A stretch of 64,000 nucleotides of DNA from Ruegeria lacuscaerulensis. GTDB taxonomy: Bacteria; Pseudomonadota; Alphaproteobacteria; Rhodobacterales; Rhodobacteraceae. The notes beneath the pieces were generated by a model, which saw nothing but the letters and a program-made list of their open reading frames with translations, made no database searches and was not told where the DNA came from. Positions 53,853 to 62,528 of this stretch are shown here, in pieces. A program made the translations under genes and the position numbers. Where the stretch lies: assembly GCF_013033355.1 (NCBI RefSeq), contig NZ_WQDY01000003.1, positions 1 through 64,000 of the forward strand. The letters are read 5' to 3'. The number at the start of each line of letters is the position of its first letter. The first letter of the stretch is position 1.

Positions 53853-55505
53853 TCAGTCAAAATCGTATTCTGGCCAAAGCTCGGGATCGAGGCCTTGCAA
53901 CATCGGCTGAAGGTGGTCGGATACACTGCGCCAGCCGCCGATCGACTTAGTTGAAATCTTCTTACGCACCTGATCGATGCTAGCCGTCCTGACCTGCTTG
54001 GTGTTTTCCTCCGGATGCATCATCGTCTCGGTCCACTCGAGGTCACAGAACGCAGCAACCTGTTGGCTGTAAGTCTTTGGGTCTTCAACCAGTTTTTCGT
54101 ATTGGACTGTCAGTATTCGGTCGCCAAACACCGTGTTCCAATGCGTCATGTAGCGTCGATACATATTCGCGGTATGCGCGATCGCCTTTTGGTTCGAGGC
54201 ATACCGCATTCCACCCGCTGGAAAGCGCCTGATCCATTTTGACAAGCCGACGTCCCGCGGATCCCGAAGCATGTTAATGATCTTTGCGTTCGGAAAAGCT
54301 GCCAGCAAGAATCCAATTCGCTGGAAATTGTGTGGCATCTTGTCGACAAACGCGACCGATCCTTCTGGGATTGGGGGCATCAGGGCGCGAAAGTCGTGTG
54401 CGAACTCGCTTGCATTCTGCGAGCTGAAAGCATGAGACGCCTGCTCAAAATCACGCGAGAGATCGGCGGCCACTGTCAGCTCGCCACATCCTGCAACCCC
54501 GGGGGCAGAACTGAGCATCATCTCCATCAAGGTCGTACCCGAACGGGGCTGTCCCAGAACGAAGATTGGTACAGGGCTTTCGCTTATATCAGAGGATGGA
54601 AGATCGGTGTTTTCACGGAACTGCCCGGTGATCACTTCGAACTTTTGCTCTTCTGCCGCGAAATCGTACGGGATTGTTTCGTGTTGAATTGCGTTCGCGC
54701 GCTCGAATTGAGGCAGCGCAGCGCTAAGCCCCTGAGTTTTGGACAGCAAATGTGCCTTCGCAAATTCAAGCTCGGACAGCTTGTGTTCGCTATTTGCAAT
54801 GGCTGTCTCAACCTTCTCGATTAAGTCGGGCGCACTGTCCTTGTTGGCCATTGTCGACAACTGAAGAAGTGAAAAAACGTGCTCGGGGTTTTGTGCCGTA
54901 ATCTTACGCAGGATTTCACCGGCGGTTTCCTTGTCGCCGCTCTGGTGCAAATTGATTGCCTTTTGGAACGCGATGCTCTCGTTGTCCGGAGCAAGCTCGA
55001 AAGCTCGGGCAATGTCGCGCGTATTTTCTTCAACAAAGCCAATGCGCCCATAAGCTCTGGCGCGAGACGACAACAGGCTGGCATTGTCCGGGTCGCTCTC
55101 TAGCTTTTTGGTCGCGTTGTCGATGATGGCACGCCAGTTGCTACCCTTAAGCTCAATTTCGTCAATAACCCGGCTCAGCTCTTTGTTATTGGGAAATTTC
55201 TGCAGTTTTTGCTCGGCATACTCCAATGCTTTTGGAATTTGCCCGGTCTGCATCAAAGCGTTTGCAAGGTTTTCCGCAAACTGGGGATCGTTTGGCTTTC
55301 GTTTGGATGCCTCAACAAAATGTGGAATGGATTTTCGATACTGTTTCAACTCGGTCAGGACAAACCCGGAAATGGCGTGAAAATCCGTGTCAGCTGGAAA
55401 TTTCTTCAGGCCCAACTGCGCCTTTTTCAGTGCCTGTTGAAGCTTGCCAGCCTCTAAAGCGGCCACAGCCTTGCCTTTTATGGTTTTCGCTGTTTGATTT
55501 TGCAT
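53853..55505 (-). CDS. TPR-repeat sulfotransferase
   Basis: 550 aa. The N-terminal half (about 1-270) consists of tetratricopeptide-like helices (ALEAGKLQQALKKAQLGLKKF and similar); the C-terminal half is a sulfotransferase with the PAPS 5' loop FVLGQPRSGTTLMEMML and the 3' site MLRDPRDVGLSKW. Tyrosylprotein or glycan sulfation is possible; the substrate is unknown. ATG at 55503-55505. Convergent with the 5'-nucleotidase and divergent from the SRAP gene by 55 bases. Confidence 0.9.
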   Translation of the reverse strand: MQNQTAKTIKGKAVAALEAGKLQQALKKAQLGLKKFPADTDFHAISGFVLTELKQYRKSIPHFVEASKRKPNDPQFAENLANALMQTGQIPKALEYAEQKLQKFPNNKELSRVIDEIELKGSNWRAIIDNATKKLESDPDNASLLSSRARAYGRIGFVEENTRDIARAFELAPDNESIAFQKAINLHQSGDKETAGEILRKITAQNPEHVFSLLQLSTMANKDSAPDLIEKVETAIANSEHKLSELEFAKAHLLSKTQGLSAALPQFERANAIQHETIPYDFAAEEQKFEVITGQFRENTDLPSSDISESPVPIFVLGQPRSGTTLMEMMLSSAPGVAGCGELTVAADLSRDFEQASHAFSSQNASEFAHDFRALMPPIPEGSVAFVDKMPHNFQRIGFLLAAFPNAKIINMLRDPRDVGLSKWIRRFPAGGMRYASNQKAIAHTANMYRRYMTHWNTVFGDRILTVQYEKLVEDPKTYSQQVAAFCDLEWTETMMHPEENTKQVRTASIDQVRKKISTKSIGGWRSVSDHLQPMLQGLDPELWPEYDFD

Positions 55506-55560
55506 GAGACCCCGTGAGAACCTTTGCCCGAACGAAACGAATATTGATGGTTCATCTCCT

Positions 55561-56226
55561 ATGTGCGGACGGTTTGCAATAACTCTTCCAAACGACGCTA
55601 TGGCGCAGCTGTTTTCAGCGCGGCCCGCGAATACGTTGCCCGCAGTGCCCAACTTTAACGTTTGCCCGACAAATCAAGTGCATGTGGTCCGCTCGGATCA
55701 GGACGGGCGCACCCTTGATCCCTTGCGCTGGGGTTTTATCCCGCACTGGTACAAAACTGAAACGGCCGGGCCGTTGCTAATCAATGCCCGGTCAGAAACC
55801 CTGGCTGAAAAACCTGCCTATCGCGCAGCCTGCCGTGAGAGGCGGTGTCTGATTGTAGCGACAGGGTTTTACGAATGGACGAAAACTCCAAACGGTGACC
55901 GCCTGCCATGGTATATCCATCGTCAGGATCAAGCGCCGATTGCTTTTGCGGGGGTCTGGCAGAATTGGGGCTCTGACGAGAACCGACAAGGGACATGCGC
56001 CATCGTGACCACGCCCGCCAACACGCGTCTTGGGGCCATTCATCACCGTATGCCATTGATCCTTGAACAACAGGACTGGCCAATGTGGCTGGGTGAGACC
56101 GGGAAAGGGGCCGCGCGACTTATGACGCCGGGTGCCGAAGATGTCCTGACATACCACCGCGTTGACCCGGTCGTGAATTCGAACCGGGCCAGCGGGTCGT
56201 CACTGATCGAGCCTCTGGTCGAATGA
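55561..56226 (+). CDS. SRAP/YedK-type abasic-site protein (HMCES homologue)
   Basis: 221 aa. After removal of Met, Cys2 forms a thiazolidine link with abasic sites in single-stranded DNA and shields them at replication forks. Active-site set Cys2 (MCGRF), Asn75 (LINARSET), Glu105 (FYEWTK) and His161 (IHHRMP) fits YedK. The ATG at 55561 must be the start, since catalysis needs Cys at position 2; the frame open upstream is not used. No LexA box was recognised. Confidence 0.93.
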   Translation: MCGRFAITLPNDAMAQLFSARPANTLPAVPNFNVCPTNQVHVVRSDQDGRTLDPLRWGFIPHWYKTETAGPLLINARSETLAEKPAYRAACRERRCLIVATGFYEWTKTPNGDRLPWYIHRQDQAPIAFAGVWQNWGSDENRQGTCAIVTTPANTRLGAIHHRMPLILEQQDWPMWLGETGKGAARLMTPGAEDVLTYHRVDPVVNSNRASGSSLIEPLVE

Positions 56227-56270
56227 CGGCCGTCCTTTTCAAGCCCGCTTGCGCAAGATAGATCGTTGGC

Positions 56271-57323
56271 ATGGCTTTGACATTTAACAGTTTGCCCGAT
56301 CTCTACGCGCACGAATTCGACACTGTGATTGACGTGCGCAGCCCCGCTGAATTCGCCGAGGATCACCTGCCGGGCGCCATCAGCCTTCCCGTTCTGGACA
56401 ATGATGAGCGCGCGCGGGTCGGTACAATTTACGTGCAGCAAAGCCCATTTCTGGCGCGTAAACTGGGAGCTGCGCTGGTCTTCCGAAATGCCGCAAATCA
56501 TATCGAAAACAGCCTGTCGCATCACGAAGGCGGTTGGAAGCCGCTGGTCTATTGCTGGCGCGGCGGTCAACGATCCGGGTCGTTTACTTGGATGTTGCAA
56601 CAGATCGGTTGGCGGGCTGAGGTGGTTGAGGGCGGCTATCGGACATATCGCAGGCTGGTGAAGCGGTACCTCTATGATGATCCGTTGCCCCACTGCCTAT
56701 ATGCGTTGGATGGCTATACCGGAACTGCCAAGACGGAGCTACTTACGCTTCTCAAGGCCCAGGGCGTTCAAGTGCTGGACCTTGAAGGCTTGGCCAATCA
56801 TCGAGGATCTTTGCTGGGCGAGATGCCCGGAGGACAACCCAGTCAAAAGGCCTTCGAATCCGCGCTGGCCTGTGCTCTGTGCAATCTGGATCCAAGCCGC
56901 CCGGTCGTTGTTGAGGCGGAATCGTCTAAAATCGGAACTCTGATCCTGCCGCCCTCGGTCTGGTCTGCTTTGCGCAACGCATCGCGCATACTTGTGCGGG
57001 CATCGATCGCGGCCCGGTCGGATTATCTTGTGTCCGCCTATGAGGATGTCCTGGCAGATACCGAACGGCTCAAGGATCGTCTGTCGCCATTGCGGTTCCA
57101 CCGGGGCCATGACGTGGTCGATGGTTGGATCAAACTGATCGAGGCCGGAGACAAGCGTGCTTTGACCAGCGCTTTGATGCAGCAGCACTATGACCCGGCC
57201 TATACCAAGTCCAGCCGTACTCGGGTGTCGAACGTGATCGCAAGTATCGATGCTGCGTCATTGGACGCTGTAGGTCTGAGCGATGCAGCGGATCAGATCA
57301 AAGCGGTTTTGGACCAGCTATGA
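56271..57323 (+). CDS. mnmH: tRNA 2-selenouridine synthase
   Basis: Replaces sulfur by selenium at the wobble 2-thiouridine of certain tRNAs, using selenophosphate. 350 aa: rhodanese domain (about 1-130) with catalytic Cys95 in YCWRGGQRSG, then a P-loop domain with GYTGTAKTELL in place of the more usual GSGKT. It converges on selD, which makes the selenium donor, with a six-base overlap of 3' ends. No selA/selB or Sec genes are seen here, so this pair implies selenouridine use. Confidence 0.94.
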   Translation: MALTFNSLPDLYAHEFDTVIDVRSPAEFAEDHLPGAISLPVLDNDERARVGTIYVQQSPFLARKLGAALVFRNAANHIENSLSHHEGGWKPLVYCWRGGQRSGSFTWMLQQIGWRAEVVEGGYRTYRRLVKRYLYDDPLPHCLYALDGYTGTAKTELLTLLKAQGVQVLDLEGLANHRGSLLGEMPGGQPSQKAFESALACALCNLDPSRPVVVEAESSKIGTLILPPSVWSALRNASRILVRASIAARSDYLVSAYEDVLADTERLKDRLSPLRFHRGHDVVDGWIKLIEAGDKRALTSALMQQHYDPAYTKSSRTRVSNVIASIDAASLDAVGLSDAADQIKAVLDQL

Positions 57324-59474
57324 AAGCTGTAAGCCGGCCGTTTCCGTAATCTGTCCGATCACCACAGCTGGATACCCTGCCGCGCGCAGGCGCTCGCAAA
57401 TTCCATGGGCGTGCTCGGCGCGGACGGCGGCCAATAAGCCTCCGGCGGTTTGCGGATCAAAAAGTAGGTCGGCCTTGCCGCCTTCGGGCAAATCCGGAGC
57501 CGTGACTCGGTTATCTGCAAACAGGGTCGAGCGCACTCCGGTCCGGGTCAGTTCCAGCGCGCCTTTCATCAAGGGAATTGCGTCCAAATCCAGTGTCGCG
57601 CCACACTCCGAGGCCTCGCACATACCTAGCAGATGCCCGGCCAGCCCAAACCCCGTCACATCGGTCATTGCATGGGCGTCGGCCAGAAGCCGGGCGGCCT
57701 CACCCTGCGGATGAACCATTTGGTCAAAGGCTTGCGCCACCCATTCACCTTTGGCCATCCCCGCCATTTCCGCGGCCATGATGACACCGCTGCCCAGTGG
57801 CTTGGTCAGGATCAAGGCGTCTTGCGTGCGGGCGCCGGACAGAGTGATCGGATCGCGCTCGCACAGCCCTGTCAACGTGAAGCCGATGGTCATTTCATCC
57901 CCCATCGAGCTGTGTCCGCCAACGATCTCGGCGCCGGCCTGTCGCATCACATCATCGGCGGTCGCCAGGATCTCGGCCATCGTGCGGTGCTGCAGGTCAG
58001 CAGACATACGAGGCAGAATAAGCGTTGCCGTCGCAGCCTGCGGCGCGGCCCCCATCGCCCAGATATCCCCCAACGCGTGAACCGCAGCTATACGGGTCAT
58101 CATTGCCGGATCATCGGTCACAGCCCGCAGGTGATCCGAGGTCATCACCTGGCGCGTGCCACCGGTTGTTAGAACTGCGGCGTCGTCGCCGGGCAGCGAT
58201 AAGACGTCTGGCCTTTCCGATCGGGGCAGCGCCGACAGGGCAGACCGCAATGCGCCACGGCCAACCTTGGCTCCACAACCACCGCACATGGGTTTGTTAC
58301 CAGCGGTTTCGGCAAGTCCAGCCGCGTGCTGTGCCGGTAGAGCAGTCTGTGCCATTTCAGGCAGGTTGCGGAATTTGTTCATAAAAGACTGGTCGATGTG
58401 GTTTTTCCAACGCCACATCAACGGGCCGCTGAACGATGTTCCCAACCTCTCCCCCAGTGCGGATTTTCCGCCCAACGAGATTAGTTTCAAATAGTCTTTT
58501 TGGGGTGCATAGCGGCGCATTTTTCCGGCCCCAAGCGCGGCTCGGAGGTTCTTGAACAGGATTGGCGCCTCGCGGACTGCATAAACACCTGCCTTGGGAC
58601 GGGGGTTTTCGGACAGATGGGCGCAATCCCCGGCCGCAAAAATAGCCGGATCGCTGGATTGCAACTGGCCGTTTACGGAAATAAATCCGTCTTGCAGATC
58701 AAGCTCTGTGTCGGCGACCCAGCTGTAAGGGCGTGCGCCTGCTGCGCCGGTTACGAAACCTGCGGGAACTATGCGCCCATCTTTCAGTGCGACATGATCG
58801 TTTGTGATCCTGTCGATTTCGGCGCCTTCAATCACGTCGACGCCAAGCTCATCCATGGTACGGCGGATAGTGGCGGCGGCCTTTTCCCCAGTCGCGGTCA
58901 GAGCTTTCGCATTGTCGATCAGGGTGACCTGCGCCGTTCGACCTTTGGCCTTTAGGGCGTGGGCCATTGCCATGACCAGTTCTACCCCTGCGACGCCGCC
59001 TCCGATCACGGTAACAGCGGCAGGGCCAGTGCCGTCCAGATAGGCCGCCCATTGTGCAGCAAAGGGGCCAAGCGGTTTCGCGGGGATGGCGTGTTCGGCA
59101 AAACCGGGCAGTGTCGGCATGTCAGAGGTGATCCCCACATTCACCGACGCCACATCGAACGCGACCGGAGGACGTCCGGGGACATGGACGGTACGGTTTT
59201 TGCTGTCGATGCCCTGAACGGCCCCCAATATAACTCGCGCGCCTGCGAAACGGGCCAGTTTAACAAGATCGATATCCAGTTCCCAACGCTCATAGTGACC
59301 GGCGACAAACCCCGGCAGCATGCCGGAATATGGCGCAGTCGGGCCGGGGTTGATCACGGTGACGCGCGCGCCGGGCAGGGGGTTCATCCCCCACATGCGC
59401 AGTAGCAGCGCATGCGTGTGGCCTCCGCCAATGAGAACCAGATCACGGGTCAGGGGCAGCGGAGGCATGTGCAT
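57318..59474 (-). CDS. selD: NAD(FAD) oxidoreductase-selenophosphate synthase fusion
   Basis: 718 aa fusion. Residues 1-375 are an NDH-2-like flavoprotein (dinucleotide motifs IGGGHTH at 15-21 and IGGGVAGVE at 157-165; FAD-closing IFAAGDCAHL). Residues 395-718 are selenophosphate synthase with catalytic Cys400 and Lys403 in GGCGAKVG, the LPGDDAAV nucleotide loop and GGHSSMGDEM. SelD makes selenophosphate from selenide and ATP; the fused oxidoreductase may reduce selenium species, though this is not proved. The active residue is Cys, not Sec. Start at 59472-59474, five bases after the mnhG stop; an ATG two codons later is also possible. Confidence 0.93.
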   Translation of the reverse strand: MHMPPLPLTRDLVLIGGGHTHALLLRMWGMNPLPGARVTVINPGPTAPYSGMLPGFVAGHYERWELDIDLVKLARFAGARVILGAVQGIDSKNRTVHVPGRPPVAFDVASVNVGITSDMPTLPGFAEHAIPAKPLGPFAAQWAAYLDGTGPAAVTVIGGGVAGVELVMAMAHALKAKGRTAQVTLIDNAKALTATGEKAAATIRRTMDELGVDVIEGAEIDRITNDHVALKDGRIVPAGFVTGAAGARPYSWVADTELDLQDGFISVNGQLQSSDPAIFAAGDCAHLSENPRPKAGVYAVREAPILFKNLRAALGAGKMRRYAPQKDYLKLISLGGKSALGERLGTSFSGPLMWRWKNHIDQSFMNKFRNLPEMAQTALPAQHAAGLAETAGNKPMCGGCGAKVGRGALRSALSALPRSERPDVLSLPGDDAAVLTTGGTRQVMTSDHLRAVTDDPAMMTRIAAVHALGDIWAMGAAPQAATATLILPRMSADLQHRTMAEILATADDVMRQAGAEIVGGHSSMGDEMTIGFTLTGLCERDPITLSGARTQDALILTKPLGSGVIMAAEMAGMAKGEWVAQAFDQMVHPQGEAARLLADAHAMTDVTGFGLAGHLLGMCEASECGATLDLDAIPLMKGALELTRTGVRSTLFADNRVTAPDLPEGGKADLLFDPQTAGGLLAAVRAEHAHGICERLRAAGYPAVVIGQITETAGLQLS

Positions 59475-59479
59475 GGTTA

Positions 59480-59866
59480 TCAGGTCTTGCTGTGGTCCGG
59501 GACGTCTTCGACCTGTTCGACCGCGTGGGTGGCCCAAAGCTCATCCTCGCCAGCATCCGGCAGATCGTCAGGCTTTTCATGGCGGTGAATATGCCATTTG
59601 GCAATGAACAGGGCCGTGATCGGGGCAGTCAGGAACAAAAACAGAGTGATCAGCAGTTCATGAAGGGACAGCTTGCCTTCCAGAAGTACCGAGTGGCAGA
59701 TTGAGGCCAGCAAAACGCCGCCCACCCCCAAAGTGGTCGCCTTGGTCGGTGCGTGCAGGCGCGACATCGGGTCTTTTAACTTGATCATCCCAAACGAGCC
59801 GACAAATCCAAAGATGCCCGAGATAACCAGAAAGAAGGCGATCAACAGTTCGAAAATGAATGTCAT
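59480..59866 (-). CDS. mnhG: Pha/Mrp antiporter subunit G
   Basis: 128 aa small subunit of the multi-subunit cation/proton antiporter. Three membrane segments are visible (about 2-24, 40-60 and 66-90) with the family signature FGFVGSFGMIKLKDPMSRLHAPTKATTLG before a hydrophilic tail of about 35 residues. The ATG at 59864-59866 has GAGGGCGGA upstream; the longer frame overlaps mnhF. Last antiporter gene of the run, followed at once by selD. Confidence 0.93.
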   Translation of the reverse strand: MTFIFELLIAFFLVISGIFGFVGSFGMIKLKDPMSRLHAPTKATTLGVGGVLLASICHSVLLEGKLSLHELLITLFLFLTAPITALFIAKWHIHRHEKPDDLPDAGEDELWATHAVEQVEDVPDHSKT

Positions 59867-59873
59867 TCCGCCC

Positions 59874-60143
59874 TCATTCAATAATGTTGCCGCGCAGCAT
59901 AAAGCGTGCGTAGGCCACGGTTGAGACAAAGCCGAGCATGGCGATGATCATGGCGGCTTCGAAAAAGATCTCGGTGCCGAGATACAGGCCGTAAAGCACA
60001 ATCAAAGCGATCGTATTGATCACCATCGTATCCAAGGCCAGAACCCGGGTACCCACGCCATCAGCAGTGATGATCCGCCAAAGACACATCATGATTGCGG
60101 CCCCGAAACAGACAAAGGCAAATTGTATCGCCAAGTCGATCAT
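59874..60143 (-). CDS. mnhF: Pha/Mrp antiporter subunit F
   Basis: 89 aa with three hydrophobic segments (about 5-25, 35-53 and 60-80), the usual size. DGVGTRVLALDTMVINTIAL matches the conserved loop of MrpF/PhaF proteins. The ATG at 60141-60143 overlaps the stop of mnhE by four bases; a longer upstream frame lies inside mnhE and is rejected. Confidence 0.93.
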   Translation of the reverse strand: MIDLAIQFAFVCFGAAIMMCLWRIITADGVGTRVLALDTMVINTIALIVLYGLYLGTEIFFEAAMIIAMLGFVSTVAYARFMLRGNIIE

Positions 60144-60640
60144 TCGAAAATCTCCTTCAGCCGCCGCTCGTAACGTTGTTTGATCTGGTCGCGAACCGCG
60201 TCCGGGTCTGGCGCATCCAGGCAATGAACCAGAAGACAGTGACCCTGAGCGGACAGGTCGCTGCTGACGGTTCCTGGGGTCATCGTGATGGTGCCGGCCA
60301 GCACAGTGATCGCTTCGGGTGTGCGCAACTCCAGCGGGACACTGATCCAGCACGGTTTCCGGTCCGCGTCACGTTTAAACAGGATGATCATGGCCACTGT
60401 GACGTTGGCAACAACGATATCCCACAGCACAATCAGCATATATTCTGCGATCATTGGCCAGTTGCGCAGTTTCGGGCGGTCGGGCCAATAAGGTTGCGTG
60501 ATGAAGGGGATAATAATTCCCAACAGCAGGCCAAACACGACCGAGTTCAACGAACCCGTGTTGGCAAGTAACACCCAGACGACCGTCAGCAGAAACGTCA
60601 GGTGCGGGTGGGGGAAAATCCGGCGCAGAAGTCTGATCAT
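60140..60640 (-). CDS. mnhE: Pha/Mrp antiporter subunit E
   Basis: 166 aa. Two or three membrane segments in the N-terminal half (LTFLLTVVWVLLANTGSLNS, YMLIVLWDIVVANVTVAMIIL) and a cytoplasmic C-terminal domain with the typical ITMTPGTVSSDLS motif of MrpE. It overlaps mnhD and mnhF by four bases each. Confidence 0.94.
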   Translation of the reverse strand: MIRLLRRIFPHPHLTFLLTVVWVLLANTGSLNSVVFGLLLGIIIPFITQPYWPDRPKLRNWPMIAEYMLIVLWDIVVANVTVAMIILFKRDADRKPCWISVPLELRTPEAITVLAGTITMTPGTVSSDLSAQGHCLLVHCLDAPDPDAVRDQIKQRYERRLKEIFE

Positions 60641-62172
60641 TCTTCTCCTCCCAATACAGCTGAGATGTAGGCGTCAGGCGTGTAAAGCTGCTCGGCCGTT
60701 TTCGTGGCATAGGTCAGGGCAGGGCCGGCAAAAAGGGTAAGCAGAACCAAACCCAAAACCAGCCCGAAAACCGAGGTCAGAGCAAGAGCAGGATTGGGTT
60801 CGGGGGCTGGCTGCTCGGCCACGTCACCCTGGCTGCCATCGCCGATATGCTGCGCGTCGTGGCTTTTCCAGAAGATCAGCGTCCCGGCACGGGCCAGTCC
60901 GACAATCGTCACGAAGGACCCGATCAGCACGACGGCCCAGATGGCGTTTGCGTCCGGTGCGCCCCGTGCTGCGTCCAGTACCAGCAGCTTGCCGATAAAC
61001 CCGGACAAGGGCGGCATGCCCGCCAACGCAATCGCACCGACGAAGAACAGGGCCGAGACCAGCCCGCTTTGCGGCATTGGGGCGGTCGGGGCGATCGCCC
61101 CGCCGCGACGTTCGACGACCAGATCGGCCACAAGGAACATCAGGGCGGTTGCCAGTGTCGAGTGATATACGTAGTAGAGAGCCGCGCCAGTAGCCGCTTC
61201 GGTGAACAACGAGATAGCGACCAGCAGCGTCCCCATTGAGGCGATGGCGCAGAAGGCCACCATCCGGGCGATGTGCTGCGCGCCAAGGATACCAATCGCT
61301 CCGATGGCCAGCGTCACCAGTGCGGCGGGTTGCAACCATGTCCCGACCAGGCCCTGCGTGGCTTCGACCTCGGGGCCAAAGCCAAGCGTATACATCCTCA
61401 GGATCGAATAGGCCCCGACTTTGGTCATGATCGCAAACAAGGCCGCGACCGGCAGTGGCGCGTTGGCATAGCTGGCGGGCAGCCAGAAATGCAGGGGCAG
61501 AACAGCGGCTTTGATACAGAAGACCAGCAACAGCAGCACCGCGCCCACACGCAGCAGAGCAGTATCCTCGGCAGGCAATTCCGCAACGCGCACCGCCATA
61601 TCCGCCATGTTCAGCGTGCCTGTCACCGCATAAAGCGTGCCCAGCGCGAACAGGAACAGGGTCGAGCCCAGCAGGTTATAGGCGACGTATTGCACCCCCG
61701 CCTTAAGGCGAACCGCGCCGCCGCCATGGGTCATCAGGCCATAGGACGCGATCAGAAGGACCTCGAAGAACACGAAAAGGTTGAAAGCATCACCCGTCAG
61801 GAAAGCGCCACACACACCCATGAGCTGAAAGTGAAACAACGCGTGAAAATGCTTGCCCCTGTCGTCCCAACCTGAGGCGATGGCATATAGCACGATAGGC
61901 AAGGCCAGCAGCGCGGTCAGCAGGACCATCATGGCTGACAGCCTATCCAGCACAAGAACGATACCGAAGGGTGCAGGCCAATTGCCCAGTTCATAAACCT
62001 GGATATCACCGCCTGCAGCTTGCGCCGTGATGGTCAGAGCGATCCCCAGCAGGCCCACCACACCAGCGACCGAGAAGATGCGCTGCAGGTCAAGGTGGTA
62101 GCGCAGGACCATGATAATGAATGGGGCCAGGATCGCGGGCAGGACGATCGGCGCTACGATCCAGTGGTTCAT
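60637..62172 (-). CDS. mnhD: Pha/Mrp antiporter subunit D
   Basis: 511 aa, a proton-translocating subunit related to NuoM/N of complex I, with about fourteen membrane segments. The conserved Glu in the fifth segment (FVFFEVLLIASYGLM) and Lys of the later helices (MTKVGAYSILRM) are visible. Four-base overlaps with neighbours. Works with PhaA to move H+ against K+ or Na+. Confidence 0.95.
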   Translation of the reverse strand: MNHWIVAPIVLPAILAPFIIMVLRYHLDLQRIFSVAGVVGLLGIALTITAQAAGGDIQVYELGNWPAPFGIVLVLDRLSAMMVLLTALLALPIVLYAIASGWDDRGKHFHALFHFQLMGVCGAFLTGDAFNLFVFFEVLLIASYGLMTHGGGAVRLKAGVQYVAYNLLGSTLFLFALGTLYAVTGTLNMADMAVRVAELPAEDTALLRVGAVLLLLVFCIKAAVLPLHFWLPASYANAPLPVAALFAIMTKVGAYSILRMYTLGFGPEVEATQGLVGTWLQPAALVTLAIGAIGILGAQHIARMVAFCAIASMGTLLVAISLFTEAATGAALYYVYHSTLATALMFLVADLVVERRGGAIAPTAPMPQSGLVSALFFVGAIALAGMPPLSGFIGKLLVLDAARGAPDANAIWAVVLIGSFVTIVGLARAGTLIFWKSHDAQHIGDGSQGDVAEQPAPEPNPALALTSVFGLVLGLVLLTLFAGPALTYATKTAEQLYTPDAYISAVLGGEE

Positions 62173-62528
62173 GCGTCATCTCCTGCCGCGTCGGTATTGT
62201 CTTGCGCGTTCATGTCGATGTGGTCATTACGCGCCGACAGATAGGCGGATAACGAGATCATCACGATCACCGCTGTCATGCCAAAAGAAATGACGATTGC
62301 CGTCAACACCAGCGCTTGCGGCAGCGGATCGGTGTAAGGGACATCTTCGTATTTGTTCAGCACCGCAGGCGCGTTCAGCGCCAACCGACCAGTGGCAAAC
62401 AGAAACACGTTCACTGCATAGGTGATCAGCGACAGGCCCAGAATAACCGGGAATGTACGACGGCGCAGGATCAGGAAAATCCCGGCAGTGGTCATGACGC
62501 CTACGGCAGAGGCAACCAGCGCTTCCAT
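62169..62528 (-). CDS. mnhC: Pha/Mrp antiporter subunit C
   Basis: 119 aa, NuoK-like, three membrane segments (about 4-20, 30-50 and 75-98). The motif TDPLPQALVLTAIVISFGMTA is typical of MrpC/PhaC. Its start overlaps the mnhA/B stop by one base and its end overlaps mnhD by four. Confidence 0.94.
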   Translation of the reverse strand: MEALVASAVGVMTTAGIFLILRRRTFPVILGLSLITYAVNVFLFATGRLALNAPAVLNKYEDVPYTDPLPQALVLTAIVISFGMTAVIVMISLSAYLSARNDHIDMNAQDNTDAAGDDA

